A stretch of DNA of 64,000 bases from Acidipropionibacterium sp. Its GTDB lineage: Bacteria; Actinomycetota; Actinomycetes; Propionibacteriales; Propionibacteriaceae. The stretch covers positions 62,001 to 126,000 of the forward strand of contig JALCLH010000011.1 in assembly GCA_022647765.1 (NCBI GenBank), read 5' to 3'. Under the pieces are notes generated by a model, which saw nothing but the letters and a program-made list of their open reading frames with translations, was not told the DNA's origin and did not search any database. A program made the position numbers and the translations under genes. Shown in pieces: positions 48,450-58,450 of the stretch (positions are counted from its first letter, which is position 1; the number at the start of each line of letters is the position of its first letter).

Positions 48450-49115
48450 ATGGGATCGAATGGGCGCCGGCGATGGCTCAGACGCGGCATTGTGACGGCT
48501 GCGGGCCTGGCCGGGGCGGCTCTCATCGGTTCCTGGGCACTGGCCGAGGGACGGTCGGTCGGCAGGATCCATGAGGTCGACGACACTCCCAAGGAGGATG
48601 TCGCCATCGTCTTCGGGGCCGCGGTCCGGCCCGACGGCACCCCCTCGGGCTACCTCCAGGGGCGGCTCGACGCCGCCGCCGATCTGTACCGGAACGGCAC
48701 GGTGCGCGCCATCCTGGTCTCCGGCGACAACGGCACCGAGCACTACAACGAGCCCGACAATATGAAGCGCTATCTGGTGGACGACCGCGGGGTGCCGTCG
48801 GTCAAGGTGGTCACCGACTACGCCGGCTTCGACACCTACGACACCTGCGTGCGGGCCCGCAAGATCTTCGGCGTGACCTCCGCCGTCGTCGTCACGCAGG
48901 ACTATCACCTCGCCCGGGCGGTGGCGACCTGCCGGATGACCGGTCTCGACGTCCAGGGGACGGCCGACCATCCGCCGCGCGGCCGGATCTGGTGGTACGG
49001 CTGGAGTCGCGAGTTCGGCGCCCGGCTCAAGATGATCGGGGATGTGGTCTCCCGGCGGGCGCCGGTCCTGGGAGCCCCCGAGGACGGCGTCGCCAAGGCC
49101 CTGTCGGCGCGCTGA
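48450..49115 (+). CDS. SanA/YdcF-like DUF218 protein
   Basis: EDVAIVFGAAVRPDGTPSGYLQGRLDAAADLYRNGTVRAILVSGDNG..VVVTQDYHLARAVATCRMTGLDVQGT. Confidence 0.88.
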   Translation: MGSNGRRRWLRRGIVTAAGLAGAALIGSWALAEGRSVGRIHEVDDTPKEDVAIVFGAAVRPDGTPSGYLQGRLDAAADLYRNGTVRAILVSGDNGTEHYNEPDNMKRYLVDDRGVPSVKVVTDYAGFDTYDTCVRARKIFGVTSAVVVTQDYHLARAVATCRMTGLDVQGTADHPPRGRIWWYGWSREFGARLKMIGDVVSRRAPVLGAPEDGVAKALSAR

Positions 49116-49369
49116 CGCGCTGATTCGCACGGTCATCACCACCAGATCACATGATCGGGTGTGAAATTCTCACGTCTCAATGATGCACAAGTGTGCATGA
49201 CGCCGGATCATCGGTTCCCAGATGCTCTGACAGGCGTAACTTGTCGTCCGTCGCACAGGTCAATGGGGACGTCCCTGTGACTAGCCCCCCGTGTCGCCGA
49301 TGTGTGCGCCAATGGCTGTGTTTCACCGTTTTCACCGCAGATACGACAGAAACAACAAGAAGGATTGAG

Positions 49370-50713
49370 ATGAGTACACAACAAGGTGGTGCAAGCCCAT
49401 CGTCGGGCTTCCTTGAACGACAGGGAATCGTGAAGTACCTGGCGTGGGGTTTCGTCGCCGTGATCCTGTTCCAGACCGGCAACGGCATGGAGCTCGGCTT
49501 CTACTCCAACTTCCTCCAGACCAGCAAGGGCCTGAGTTCGGGCCAGGTGGCCGCGATGACCGCGGCCTACGGAATCGTCATCGCCATCGCGTCCTGGTTC
49601 TCCGGGGCGCTGGCCGACGCCTGGGGGCCCCGGCGCGTCATGATCCTCGGCTTCATCGCCTGGCTGGTCTTCGAGCTGGTCTTCCTCGGCGGAGGCGTCA
49701 GCACCGGCACCTACTGGGTGATGGTGGTCGGCTACGCGCTGCGAGGCTTCGGCTACCCGCTGTTCTGCTACGGGTTCCTCGCCTGGGTGACGATGGACAC
49801 CCCGGAGGAGACGCTGGGCCGCGGCGTCGGCTGGTTCTGGTTCGCCCAGTCCTTGGGCATGGGGGCCCTGGCGGCCTACATCCCGAGCTTCTTCCTCATC
49901 TCGGCCGTCGGCGAGATGGGCACCCTGTGGATGTCCTTCGTCTTCGTCATCATCGGCGGGCTGATCGCCATCCTCTTCGTGCGTCGGCCCAAGGAGATGC
50001 AGACCGCCGCCGAGACCGGTTCGGCGCCCTCCCTCAGCGAGACCGCCGGCGGTCTGGTGCGCGGCGTCACCATCCTCAAGACGCACCCGAAGACCGGCGT
50101 CGGCGGCATCGTCCGCATCATCAACCAGTGCGCCTACTTTGGCATCCCGGTGTTCTTCGCCCCCTGGATCGTCAGCACGGTGGGCATTCCCCAGGCGAAA
50201 TGGCTCACCATCTGGGGCACCCTGAATCTGGCCAATGTGTTCGCCAACCTGGCCTTCGGCTACATCGGTGACGCCGTCGGCCGAGTGCGCACCGTCGCCT
50301 GGTTCGGCGGTCTCGGCTGCGGCATCTCGGTCTTCCTGATGTGGTGGTTCCCCCACCTGTGGGGCGCCAGCTTCGGCGCCGAGCTCTTCGCCGGCATCCT
50401 GTTCGGCATCTTCCTGGCCGCCTATGTGCCGCTGTCGGCGCTGATGCCGATGCTCGCTCCCGAGCAGAAGGGGTCGGCGGTGGCGATCCTCAACCTGGGC
50501 GCCGGGCTATCCAACTTCGTCGGGCCCGCCCTGGTGCCGCTGGCCGGACCGCTCGGCGTCGGCGGGCTGATGATCCTCTACGCCGCGCTGCATGTGGTCG
50601 GCGGTGGTCTGACCTACGGCCTCAAGCCCAGCAAGGACGGAGGCTCCAACGGGGCGGGCGCCGGCGGCGACCCGAAGACCGCTCCGGCAGATCCGAAGCC
50701 GGCCTCGGCATGA
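49370..50713 (+). CDS. MFS transporter, polyol-permease-like
   Basis: MSTQQGGASPSSGFLERQGIVKYLAWGFVAVILFQTGNGMELGFYSNFLQ; 12 TM. Confidence 0.85.
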   Translation: MSTQQGGASPSSGFLERQGIVKYLAWGFVAVILFQTGNGMELGFYSNFLQTSKGLSSGQVAAMTAAYGIVIAIASWFSGALADAWGPRRVMILGFIAWLVFELVFLGGGVSTGTYWVMVVGYALRGFGYPLFCYGFLAWVTMDTPEETLGRGVGWFWFAQSLGMGALAAYIPSFFLISAVGEMGTLWMSFVFVIIGGLIAILFVRRPKEMQTAAETGSAPSLSETAGGLVRGVTILKTHPKTGVGGIVRIINQCAYFGIPVFFAPWIVSTVGIPQAKWLTIWGTLNLANVFANLAFGYIGDAVGRVRTVAWFGGLGCGISVFLMWWFPHLWGASFGAELFAGILFGIFLAAYVPLSALMPMLAPEQKGSAVAILNLGAGLSNFVGPALVPLAGPLGVGGLMILYAALHVVGGGLTYGLKPSKDGGSNGAGAGGDPKTAPADPKPASA

Positions 50714-50761
50714 CGATGTAGCCCGTAGTGGCCTGCGAATCGGGCCCACAAGCTGGACGCC

Positions 50762-50805
50762 GCGCCCCGCCGCCGGTCCCCATCTGGGGGCCGACGGCGG
50801 GGCGC
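50762..50805. terminator. Hairpin between convergent genes
   Basis: GCGCCCCGCCGCCGG...CCGACGGCGGGGCGC. Confidence 0.6.
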
Positions 50806-50856
50806 TGTCGCATTTTCGTGGATTTCCTGGAGGTGTGCCCGGGCGTCTTCCCGGGA

Positions 50857-51669
50857 TCAGACCTCCAGCGGATCCCCGCCCAGCCGCGCCCCGGCGTCCA
50901 GCCCGTTGATCTGGGCCATCTGCTCGGGAGACAGCTGGAAGTCGAAGACGTCGAAGTTCGAGGCGATCCGCTCCGGCGTCACCGACTTCGGGATCACCAC
51001 GGTGCCGAGCTGGAGGTGCCAGCGGATGATCACCTGCGCCGGCGTCCTTCCGAGCTCGGTGGCGATGGCTGTGATCACCGGGTTGGCAAGGTCTTTCGAC
51101 ATCCCGAGCGGGCTCCACGCCTCCGGACGGATGCCCTGCTTCAACAGCGACTCCCGGTAGGCCGGCTGGGCGAAGGTCGGGTGCATCTCGATCTGGTTGA
51201 TCGCCGGGGTGGCGCCGTTGAGGGCGTCCAGATGCTCCTGGTTGAAGTTGGAGACGCCGATCGAGCGGACCAGGCCCTCGTACTTGAAGGTCTGCATGGC
51301 ATCCCAGGCCTCGACGAACTGGCCGGGGTGCTTCGTCGAGGGCCAGTGGATGAGGTAGAGGTCGACGTGGTCCAGGCCGAGCTTGGTGAGGCTGGTCTCC
51401 AGGGCCTGCCGGGCGTCGTCCTTGAGGTGCTTGTCGTTCCACAGCTTGGTGGTGACGAAGAGCTCATCGCGCGGGACCCCCGAGGCGGCGATGGCGCGGC
51501 CGACCCCCTTCTCGTTGCCGTAGATCGCGGCGGTGTCGATGTGCCGATAGCCGGTCTGCAGGGCGGTGGAGACGGATCTCTCCGCGACGTCGTCGGCGAC
51601 CTGCCAGGTCCCGAAGCCGAGCTGGGGGATGGTGGCGCCGTCATTGAGAGTGATGGTCGGGACTGTCAT
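50857..51669 (-). CDS. Aldo/keto reductase (2,5-diketo-D-gluconate reductase-like)
   Basis: MTVPTITLNDGATIPQLGFGTWQV..GYRHIDTAAIYGNEKGVGRAI..VDLYLIHWPSTKHPG..VVIPKSVTPERIASNFDVFDFQL. Confidence 0.92.
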   Translation of the reverse strand: MTVPTITLNDGATIPQLGFGTWQVADDVAERSVSTALQTGYRHIDTAAIYGNEKGVGRAIAASGVPRDELFVTTKLWNDKHLKDDARQALETSLTKLGLDHVDLYLIHWPSTKHPGQFVEAWDAMQTFKYEGLVRSIGVSNFNQEHLDALNGATPAINQIEMHPTFAQPAYRESLLKQGIRPEAWSPLGMSKDLANPVITAIATELGRTPAQVIIRWHLQLGTVVIPKSVTPERIASNFDVFDFQLSPEQMAQINGLDAGARLGGDPLEV

Positions 51670-51820
51670 CTGAAGCCTCCATGGGTTGATGTACTCAAGT
51701 CTTCTTGCTGCGTCTACCAGATGTCTTCTACAACCTCCTACAACGCCATCGCCGGGTGCCGGTGTTCCCTGTGACGGATCATCGACCAGGGCCCCGCAGC
51801 ACTGTGGGAGAATGCCGGTC

Positions 51821-53491
51821 ATGTCGTCTCTGCCCTCCCAACTGGCCGCCCGCATCGAGTCCGTCACCGGAGTCGACCCCGAGCTGCGCCCGGCCACCAA
51901 GCCCCAGTTCGGTCATTTCCAGTCCAATGTCGCGTTGCGCCTGGCGAAGTCGCAGGGCCGCCCGCCGCGCGAGGTCGCCGCCGACATCGTCGCGAAACTG
52001 GACGCCGCCGACCTGGTGGAGACCCCGGAGATCGCCGGCCCCGGATTCATCAACTTCCGGCTGCGCACCGATCTGCTGGCGAAGGTGGCCTCCGAGCTGG
52101 TCGCCGACCCGCACGCCGGGATCGTCCAGGCGGTGAACCCGCAGCGGGTCGTCATCGACTACTCGGCTCCCAATGTTGCCAAGCAGATGCACGTCGGCCA
52201 CCTGCGCTCGACCATCATCGGCGACTGCTTCAACCGGGTGCTCACCGCCCAGGGCCACACCGTCATCCCGCAGAACCACATCGGGGACTGGGGCACCCAG
52301 TTCGGGATGCTGGTGCAGTACATCGTCGAGCACGAGGTCGACGTGTCGGCGCTGGACCTGGCCGAGACCGAGCAGCTCTACAAGGACTCCAAGAAGGCCT
52401 TCGACGCCGACGCCGAGTTCGCCGACCGGGCCCGCAGGCGGGTCGTCATGCTGCAGGGCGGCGACCCCCAGACCAGGTCCATCTGGACCTCCCTCATCAC
52501 CGTCTCGCTGGCCGGGTTCAACGAGACCTACGACCGGCTCGGCGTCCTGCTCACCGACGACGACCTGGCCGGGGAGTCCACCTACAACGACGACCTGCCC
52601 CGGGTGGTCGACGAGCTCGAGGCCGACGGGCTGGCGCGCGAGGACGACGGCGCGCTGTGCGTCTTCGTCGACGGCGAGGACGCCCCAATGATCGTCCGCA
52701 AGAAGGACGGCGGCTACGGCTACGACGCCACCGACCTGGCCGCGATCCGCCGCCGGGTCGGCGCCCTGAAGGCCGACCGGATCATCTACGTGACCGATGT
52801 GCGCCAGCACCACCACTTCGTGATGGTCTTCACGGTGGCCCGGATGGCCGGCTTCCTGCCCGAGAACGTTTCGGCCGAGCACGTCGGATACGGCATGGTG
52901 CTGGGCCCCGACGGCCACCCCTTCAAGACCCGCGAGGGTGGCACGGTGTCGCTGGCCAGCCTGCTGGACGCCGCCGAGGAGCATGCCGCGCCGAATATCG
53001 CGCTGGCCGCGATCAAGTACGCCGACCTGTCGAACGGGCTGCAGAAGGACTACGTCTTCGACGCCGAGCGGATGGTCCAGACCACCGGCGACACCGGTCC
53101 GTATCTCCAGTATGCCCATGCCCGGGTCTCCCAGATCCTGCGCAGGGCGGCCGCCGAGGCCGATCCGGCGGTCGATCCGCAGGCCGACCTGGCGGGTCTG
53201 GACTGGGGCGCCGTGACGGTTCTCGAGGAGCCCGCCGAACAGCAGCTGGCCCTGCTGCTGTCCCGCTTCGGGGAGACCGTCGAGGTGGTCGCCGCCGACC
53301 TCACCCCGCACAAGCTCTGCACCTATCTCTACGAGCTGGCCGGGGCCTACTCCTCGTTCTACGAGAAGTGCCCGGTGCTCAAGTCCGAGGGCGAGGTCCG
53401 GGCCTCCCGGCTGGCGCTGTGCGCGGCGACCCGCCGGGTGCTGGGAGTCGGTCTGGGGCTGCTGGGGATCGACGCCCCCGACCGGATGTGA
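51821..53491 (+). CDS. argS: Arginyl-tRNA synthetase
   Basis: DYSAPNVAKQMHVGHLRSTIIGD (HIGH region); C-terminal anticodon-binding domain; ends GIDAPDRM. Confidence 0.95.
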   Translation: MSSLPSQLAARIESVTGVDPELRPATKPQFGHFQSNVALRLAKSQGRPPREVAADIVAKLDAADLVETPEIAGPGFINFRLRTDLLAKVASELVADPHAGIVQAVNPQRVVIDYSAPNVAKQMHVGHLRSTIIGDCFNRVLTAQGHTVIPQNHIGDWGTQFGMLVQYIVEHEVDVSALDLAETEQLYKDSKKAFDADAEFADRARRRVVMLQGGDPQTRSIWTSLITVSLAGFNETYDRLGVLLTDDDLAGESTYNDDLPRVVDELEADGLAREDDGALCVFVDGEDAPMIVRKKDGGYGYDATDLAAIRRRVGALKADRIIYVTDVRQHHHFVMVFTVARMAGFLPENVSAEHVGYGMVLGPDGHPFKTREGGTVSLASLLDAAEEHAAPNIALAAIKYADLSNGLQKDYVFDAERMVQTTGDTGPYLQYAHARVSQILRRAAAEADPAVDPQADLAGLDWGAVTVLEEPAEQQLALLLSRFGETVEVVAADLTPHKLCTYLYELAGAYSSFYEKCPVLKSEGEVRASRLALCAATRRVLGVGLGLLGIDAPDRM

Positions 53492-53562
53492 GCAGACGGC
53501 ATCCGGGGGCGGCCCCGGATGCCGGATTCCGGCCTTCCAGCAGCGGCATTGCGGAGATCAAT

Positions 53563-53639
53563 GGTCCCGATCACTCCCGACACGCCGTGAATCTGCGCTC
53601 GCGATGCAGAAACATGCCCTGTCGGGAGTGATCGGGACC
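53563..53639. repeat. Palindromic repeat family B, copy 3
   Basis: GGTCCCGATCACTCCCGACACGCCG...GTCGGGAGTGATCGGGACC. Confidence 0.85.
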
Positions 53640-53650
53640 AGATCCCTGGC

Positions 53651-54481
53651 TCAGTCCTCCCCGCCGGCGGCCCGGATGGCCTTCTCGGCGGTCTCGCGCG
53701 CGGTGTCTCGGTTGACCGAGTCCGGGTGCTCGATGCGCCAGTTGGCCTGCCAAGCCGCCCCGATGATGCCGGCCCGGTTGAACAGGGTGGCCGGGACGAT
53801 CGGCGTCTCCAGGTTGAGGTACTTGAAGAACTTCGCGTGATCCTTGCTCACCCCGCCGCCGACCACGAAGAGGTCGGGAGAGAAGAGCATCTCGACCACC
53901 TCGTAGTAGCGCTGCAGCCGCTTGGTGGCCCAGTCCTTGTAGGACATGTGCTTCTTGTCCTTCACCGAGGAGGCGGCGCGCTTCTCCGCGTCGTATCCGT
54001 CGATCTCCAGGTGGCCGATCTCGGTGTTGGGCAGCAGGATGCCGTCGTTGAGGATGGCGGTGCCGATGCCGGTGCCCAGGGTGGTGAGGATGACGACGCC
54101 GGGCACGCCCTTGGCGGCGCCGTAGTGCACCTCTCCGAGGCCGGCGGCGTCGGCGTCATTGACCATGGTGACGGCGTGACCGAGCTTGTCGGAGAGGTAG
54201 TCCTCGGCGTTCAGGCCGGCCCAGCCCTGGTCCAGGTTGGCGATGAAGCGGATGACGCCGTGGCGCGAGGGGGCCGGGAAGGACACCCCCACCGGGGAGT
54301 CGCCGATCGAGTCGGAGAAGTGCTCGATGATCTCCTTGATGACCGCGGCGACGTTCTTTGGGGAGGACTTCTGCGGCGTCGGGATGCGAAGTCGCGGCTC
54401 CGCGAAATCGCCCACCTCCAGGTCCACGGGAGCCCCTTTGATCCCTGATCCGCCGACGTCGATGCCCAGCACATTGTTCAT
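53651..54481 (-). CDS. ppgK: Polyphosphate glucokinase (ROK family)
   Basis: [60 protein letters not shown]. Confidence 0.92.
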   Translation of the reverse strand: MNNVLGIDVGGSGIKGAPVDLEVGDFAEPRLRIPTPQKSSPKNVAAVIKEIIEHFSDSIGDSPVGVSFPAPSRHGVIRFIANLDQGWAGLNAEDYLSDKLGHAVTMVNDADAAGLGEVHYGAAKGVPGVVILTTLGTGIGTAILNDGILLPNTEIGHLEIDGYDAEKRAASSVKDKKHMSYKDWATKRLQRYYEVVEMLFSPDLFVVGGGVSKDHAKFFKYLNLETPIVPATLFNRAGIIGAAWQANWRIEHPDSVNRDTARETAEKAIRAAGGED

Positions 54482-54492
54482 GGTCGGTCACA

Positions 54493-56079
54493 TTACTGGA
54501 GGGGTCTCGGCGGCGTCCCGCCAATGTCGGGATTCGGCGCCGAGTTCGCACTCGGCGTCGGACGCAGTTCGGCGGAACGGGCGGCCCGGCACAGATCCAT
54601 CTCTCCCAGCAGCAGACGCCGCGCGTCGTCGGCGTCCAGCTGCCGGCACTTCAGGTAGACCGGCCCGGCCGGGAGGTGGAGCACCACATCGGCCAGCCGG
54701 AGCCGGCGCTGCAGCGGGCCCTGACGCAGGCCGATGGACTGCACCCGGGAGTGCGGCACCATTTCCGTGCGGCGCTGCAGCAGGCCGTGGCGGGCCACCA
54801 AGATCCGCTCGTCCAGGCCCCACGAGATGGTCTGGCGGTCCAGCCAGCGCAGCCATCGCGCCCGGCGGGGGATCGGGTGCAGGGCCACGGCGTCCAGGGC
54901 GACGCCGGGCCAGATCGCATCGATCGCCTCGCTCACCTGCGTCGCGGTGCCGACCGGGAGCAGGACCTGCGCCTCCATCTCGCCGTCCAGTTTCACTCCG
55001 CCCAGGACGGTCAGGCGGACCCGGTACAGCCCGGCCGCCCGCCAGAACAGCGGCTGGGCGATCTCGAGCCCCTGGATCCGGTGCCGGGGCACCGTCCGGG
55101 TGGCGAGGGTGGTGAGGCCGTGGACCATCTTGAGCCCGCCGTCGGCGCGCAGCAGGGTGAACCGCCAGTACTTCACCAGAAGGCCGGTCACCGCGCGGAT
55201 CGCCGTGAGCAGGGCCGCCAGCACCAGCGGAAGGGTGATCACCTCCAGGTGGAAGACGACCGGCAGGGCGATGCCGGCACCCGCCAGCAGCACCGACCAG
55301 ATGAATCCGCCGGAGATCAGGGTGCCGAGGACGATCTGGCGCGGGGCGACGTGGGTGATCTCCGGTTCGTCGAAGCGGCGGTCCTGCCAGCTGGACCCGT
55401 GCCTCTCCGGGACGCCGGGGTGCGGGTCCGGCAGCCTGTGCACTCCGGCGCTGGCCGGTGTGGTGGCCTGGTGACTCTGGCGGGCCCGGCCGACGAGGAA
55501 GTCCCGGAACCGGTAGGCGTCGGCCCGCGACAGGTACTCGATGGTGCGGGCGCTGGATCCGCCGACGTCGATCCGCAGCCGGGCCAGACCCAGCAGCCGG
55601 GCGGCCAGTGGCTGGACGACGTCCACCGACTGGATCTTCGACAGCGAGATCCGGTCGGAGTTGTGCTGGATGAAGCGGCGGTCGATGCGCACCTCCTCCT
55701 CGTCGATCCGGAAGGTGGTGGTGCGCCACTGGAAATAGCCGATCGCGGCCTGGACCAGGGTGAGTGCCAGCACCGCGCCGACCACGAGGAGGATCGCTCG
55801 GACCGGGGGCAGCCGCTGCCCGGGCTGCCAGCTGTCGAGGAGCTGCTTGAGAGTCCAGGCGATGACGCCGATCAGGATCACCCAGCCGCGGACGATCGGA
55901 GTGGCCCAGTGGGGCCGCTGTTCGCGGATCTCGGAGCCGGAGTGACCGGAGTGAATACCCTCCTTGGAGATGGGAGGAGCGGCGTCGGGTCCGGCCATGG
56001 CGGGATCCGGATCGGGATCTGAATCGGGATCGGGGGTGTCGGGAGGCGTCCGCAGCGGGCCGGACGGCGTCCCGGTCAT
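54493..56079 (-). CDS. Bacterial PH-domain (bPH2/YdbT-like) membrane protein
   Basis: Repeated DRISLSKIQSVDVVQPLAARLLGLARLRIDVGG / PRHRIQGLEIAQPLFWRAAGLYRVRLTVLGG / PHSRVQSIGLRQGPLQRRLRLADVVLHL. Confidence 0.85.
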   Translation of the reverse strand: MTGTPSGPLRTPPDTPDPDSDPDPDPAMAGPDAAPPISKEGIHSGHSGSEIREQRPHWATPIVRGWVILIGVIAWTLKQLLDSWQPGQRLPPVRAILLVVGAVLALTLVQAAIGYFQWRTTTFRIDEEEVRIDRRFIQHNSDRISLSKIQSVDVVQPLAARLLGLARLRIDVGGSSARTIEYLSRADAYRFRDFLVGRARQSHQATTPASAGVHRLPDPHPGVPERHGSSWQDRRFDEPEITHVAPRQIVLGTLISGGFIWSVLLAGAGIALPVVFHLEVITLPLVLAALLTAIRAVTGLLVKYWRFTLLRADGGLKMVHGLTTLATRTVPRHRIQGLEIAQPLFWRAAGLYRVRLTVLGGVKLDGEMEAQVLLPVGTATQVSEAIDAIWPGVALDAVALHPIPRRARWLRWLDRQTISWGLDERILVARHGLLQRRTEMVPHSRVQSIGLRQGPLQRRLRLADVVLHLPAGPVYLKCRQLDADDARRLLLGEMDLCRAARSAELRPTPSANSAPNPDIGGTPPRPLQ

Positions 56080-57061
56080 AGCCCGGCGTCCGCGGTCTCG
56101 GCGATGGCGGTGATCCGGCCGAGCCGAGGTAGCAGCCGACGATTGTGCGGGCCTCCCCGGTGAGGGCGGCCGGTGAGATCTCCGAGCGGGCGTCGGGATG
56201 CGGCAGGCCGACGGTGACCGTGATGCCCCCGGGGGCGGTGTAGAGCACGGCGTTCTCGAAGGCCTTGGGGTGGCCGGCGGCCTCGATGACGACGGGGGCC
56301 TTGAGGTGCTTGGCGAGGGCCTCGTCCGGAGTCAGGGTCTGGGTGGCTCCGAAGCTGCGGGCCTCGGTGAGCTTGGCCGGATTGGCGTCGACGGCGATCA
56401 CCTCGCCGGTTTCCTGGGCCGCGGCCGTCAGTACGGCGGACATCCCGACTCCGCCCAGGCCGACCACGACGATGTCGTCGCCCGGCTGCGGGCGTCCGGC
56501 GTTGATGACCGCCCCGCCTCCGGTGAGCACGGCGCAGCCGAGAACTGCGGCGATCTCGCGCGGGAGCTCGTCGGGAACCGGCACGACGGACTTGCGGTTG
56601 ACGACGGCGTGGTCGGCGAATCCGGAGACGCCGAGATGGTGCAGGACCGGCCGACCGTCGCGATGCAGTCTGATGCCGCCTCCCAGGAGGGTCCCCGCCG
56701 TGTTGGCCTCGGTGCCTGGAATACACGGAAGCTTGCCGTCGGTGAGGCATCCGGAGCAGGTGCCGCATCGGGGCAGGAAGGCGAGCGTGACGTGCTGCCC
56801 GATCTTCAGGTCGTCGACGCCGGGTCCGAGCTTCTCCACGACGCCGGTGGACTCGTGGCCCAGGAGCATGGGGACGGGACGGGGGCGGGCCCCGTTGAGC
56901 ACCGAAAGGTCGGAATGGCAGATTCCGGACGCCGTGATGCGCACCAGGACCTCGTCCTGCTGGGGGCCGTCCAGTTCGAGCGGGCTGATGCTGATCGGGG
57001 TGCTGGACGCGTAGGGGGTCTTGCGCCCGATCTCTTCGAGAACCGCTCCTGTGATCTTCAT
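56080..57061 (-). CDS. Zinc-dependent alcohol dehydrogenase, C-terminus truncated or frameshifted
   Basis: ASGICHSDLSVLNGARPRPVPMLLGHESTGVVEKLGPGV..CGTCSGC..VVVGLGGVGMSAVL; homology stops near VGCYLGSA. Confidence 0.75.
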
Positions 57062-57146
57062 GATTGAATCTCCTTCTCGGCGATGTGAGACGCCGAAGAT
57101 TTTCTGGATGAGCGCCGCCGAAGAATGGCCCGGTGTGGCTGTCAGG

Positions 57147-57842
57147 TCATGACTTTCCGAACCACCGGCGCAACTTCTTGGCGAAGGATCTGTGCTGGGG
57201 GCCGAGGACGCGGAGGTCTCCGAGGGCCATGAAGCCGGTGAGGGTGACCGTGGGGGCGTCGGCGGGCGGCGTCACCAGGCCCTGGAACTTGCTGTCGCCC
57301 AGGATCCGGCCGACCTGGTCGATGACCCGGATCCCCTCGGGTACCAGGAGGACGACGTCGCCCAGCCCGGATCGGATGTCGATCACCACGTCGTGGGCCG
57401 CCAGCGAGATGGAGGTGAGGTCGAGGCGGACGTCGCCGAGGCCGGAGACGATCTCGGTGTGGGCGGCCAGGGTGTATCCGGCCCCGCGGGTGGTGTCGCC
57501 CAGGACTGTGACGATCCGGTCCTCCTGGTCGCCGACGACGACCGGCGGGGCCGGGAATCTTGGGAGGTGGATCGGCAGGTTTCCCTGCCACGGGGCGGCT
57601 GGCGTGGGTGCCGAGGGCCCGACGAGGTCGGGCACCACCGACTCGAGGGGTGCCAGGTCGCGCACCAGCGGGGAGACGTCGGAGACCGTTCGGGCGCCAA
57701 GCGCGGCGGTCATCCGCTCCTGGTGCTCGTCGCGGTTCAGGCGCCCGTCGGCGTAGGCGTCGTCGAGGAGGTCCGCCAGACGGGCTCGATCGGCGTCCCC
57801 GATGCGCAGGTTCCGGTGACTGGCGTCCGAGGTGTCGGTCAT
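57147..57842 (-). CDS. DUF1707 + LiaF-like domain protein
   Basis: LRIGDADRARLADLLDDAYADGRLNRDEHQERMTAALGARTVSDVSPLVRDL; IVTVLGDTTRGAGYTL..GLGDVRLDLTSI. Confidence 0.8.
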   Translation of the reverse strand: MTDTSDASHRNLRIGDADRARLADLLDDAYADGRLNRDEHQERMTAALGARTVSDVSPLVRDLAPLESVVPDLVGPSAPTPAAPWQGNLPIHLPRFPAPPVVVGDQEDRIVTVLGDTTRGAGYTLAAHTEIVSGLGDVRLDLTSISLAAHDVVIDIRSGLGDVVLLVPEGIRVIDQVGRILGDSKFQGLVTPPADAPTVTLTGFMALGDLRVLGPQHRSFAKKLRRWFGKS

Positions 57843-57924
57843 GACTCCAGCCTAGAAGGTCGGGCGCCCTGGCGCGGTTCGTGCGGGTAGTCTGAGGCTC
57901 ATTCGGCGGCCGAAGGAGATCACG

Positions 57925-58161
57925 ATGGACACAATGAGGGCGCGCACCCGGTGGGCCGATCTGCCGAGGTCGGCGCAGATCGGGTTGGCAGTGGCCGGAA
58001 GTGTGGAAGCGCTGCTGAGGGTCTGGAGTCTGGTCGATCTGGCCCGGCGGCCGGCAAGTCAGGTCCGTGGGTCCAAGGCGGCGTGGGCGCTGAGCCTGAC
58101 GACGGTGAACTCGGTCGGGCTGCTGCCGCTGATCTACCTGACGCGGGGGCGGCGGGGCTGA
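57925..58161 (+). CDS. Small membrane protein
   Basis: MDTMRARTRWADLPRSAQIGLAVAGSVEALLRVWSLVDLARRPASQVRGSKAAWALSLTTVNSVGLLPLIYL. Confidence 0.55.
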   Translation: MDTMRARTRWADLPRSAQIGLAVAGSVEALLRVWSLVDLARRPASQVRGSKAAWALSLTTVNSVGLLPLIYLTRGRRG

Positions 58162-58339
58162 CTCGATCCGGTCTGGATGAAGTTCTCCCCCGGTCACTGC
58201 TCATCCCACAAGGAGCGCTTGGGCAGAGCTCTCCCCGGAACTCGGGGTCCCGGTTCAGGTGACCGTCACTCCGGTGATCTCCTCGGGCAGCTGGGAGCAG
58301 GGCCAGATCTGAAACTGAGTCCGGGGCGGGGATGGGGAT

Positions 58340-58415
58340 GGTCCCGATCACTCCCGATAGGGCGTGTTTCGGCCCGGCGAGCGCAGGTCTGCGGCGTGTC
58401 GGGAGCAATCGGGAC
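58340..58415. repeat. Palindromic repeat family B, copy 4 (right arm diverged)
   Basis: GGTCCCGATCACTCCCGATAGGGCGTG...GTCGGGAGCAATCGGGACA. Confidence 0.75.
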
Positions 58416-58450
58416 AGGCCATCTCGCGCACAGCTCTGCATCAGTACTGC

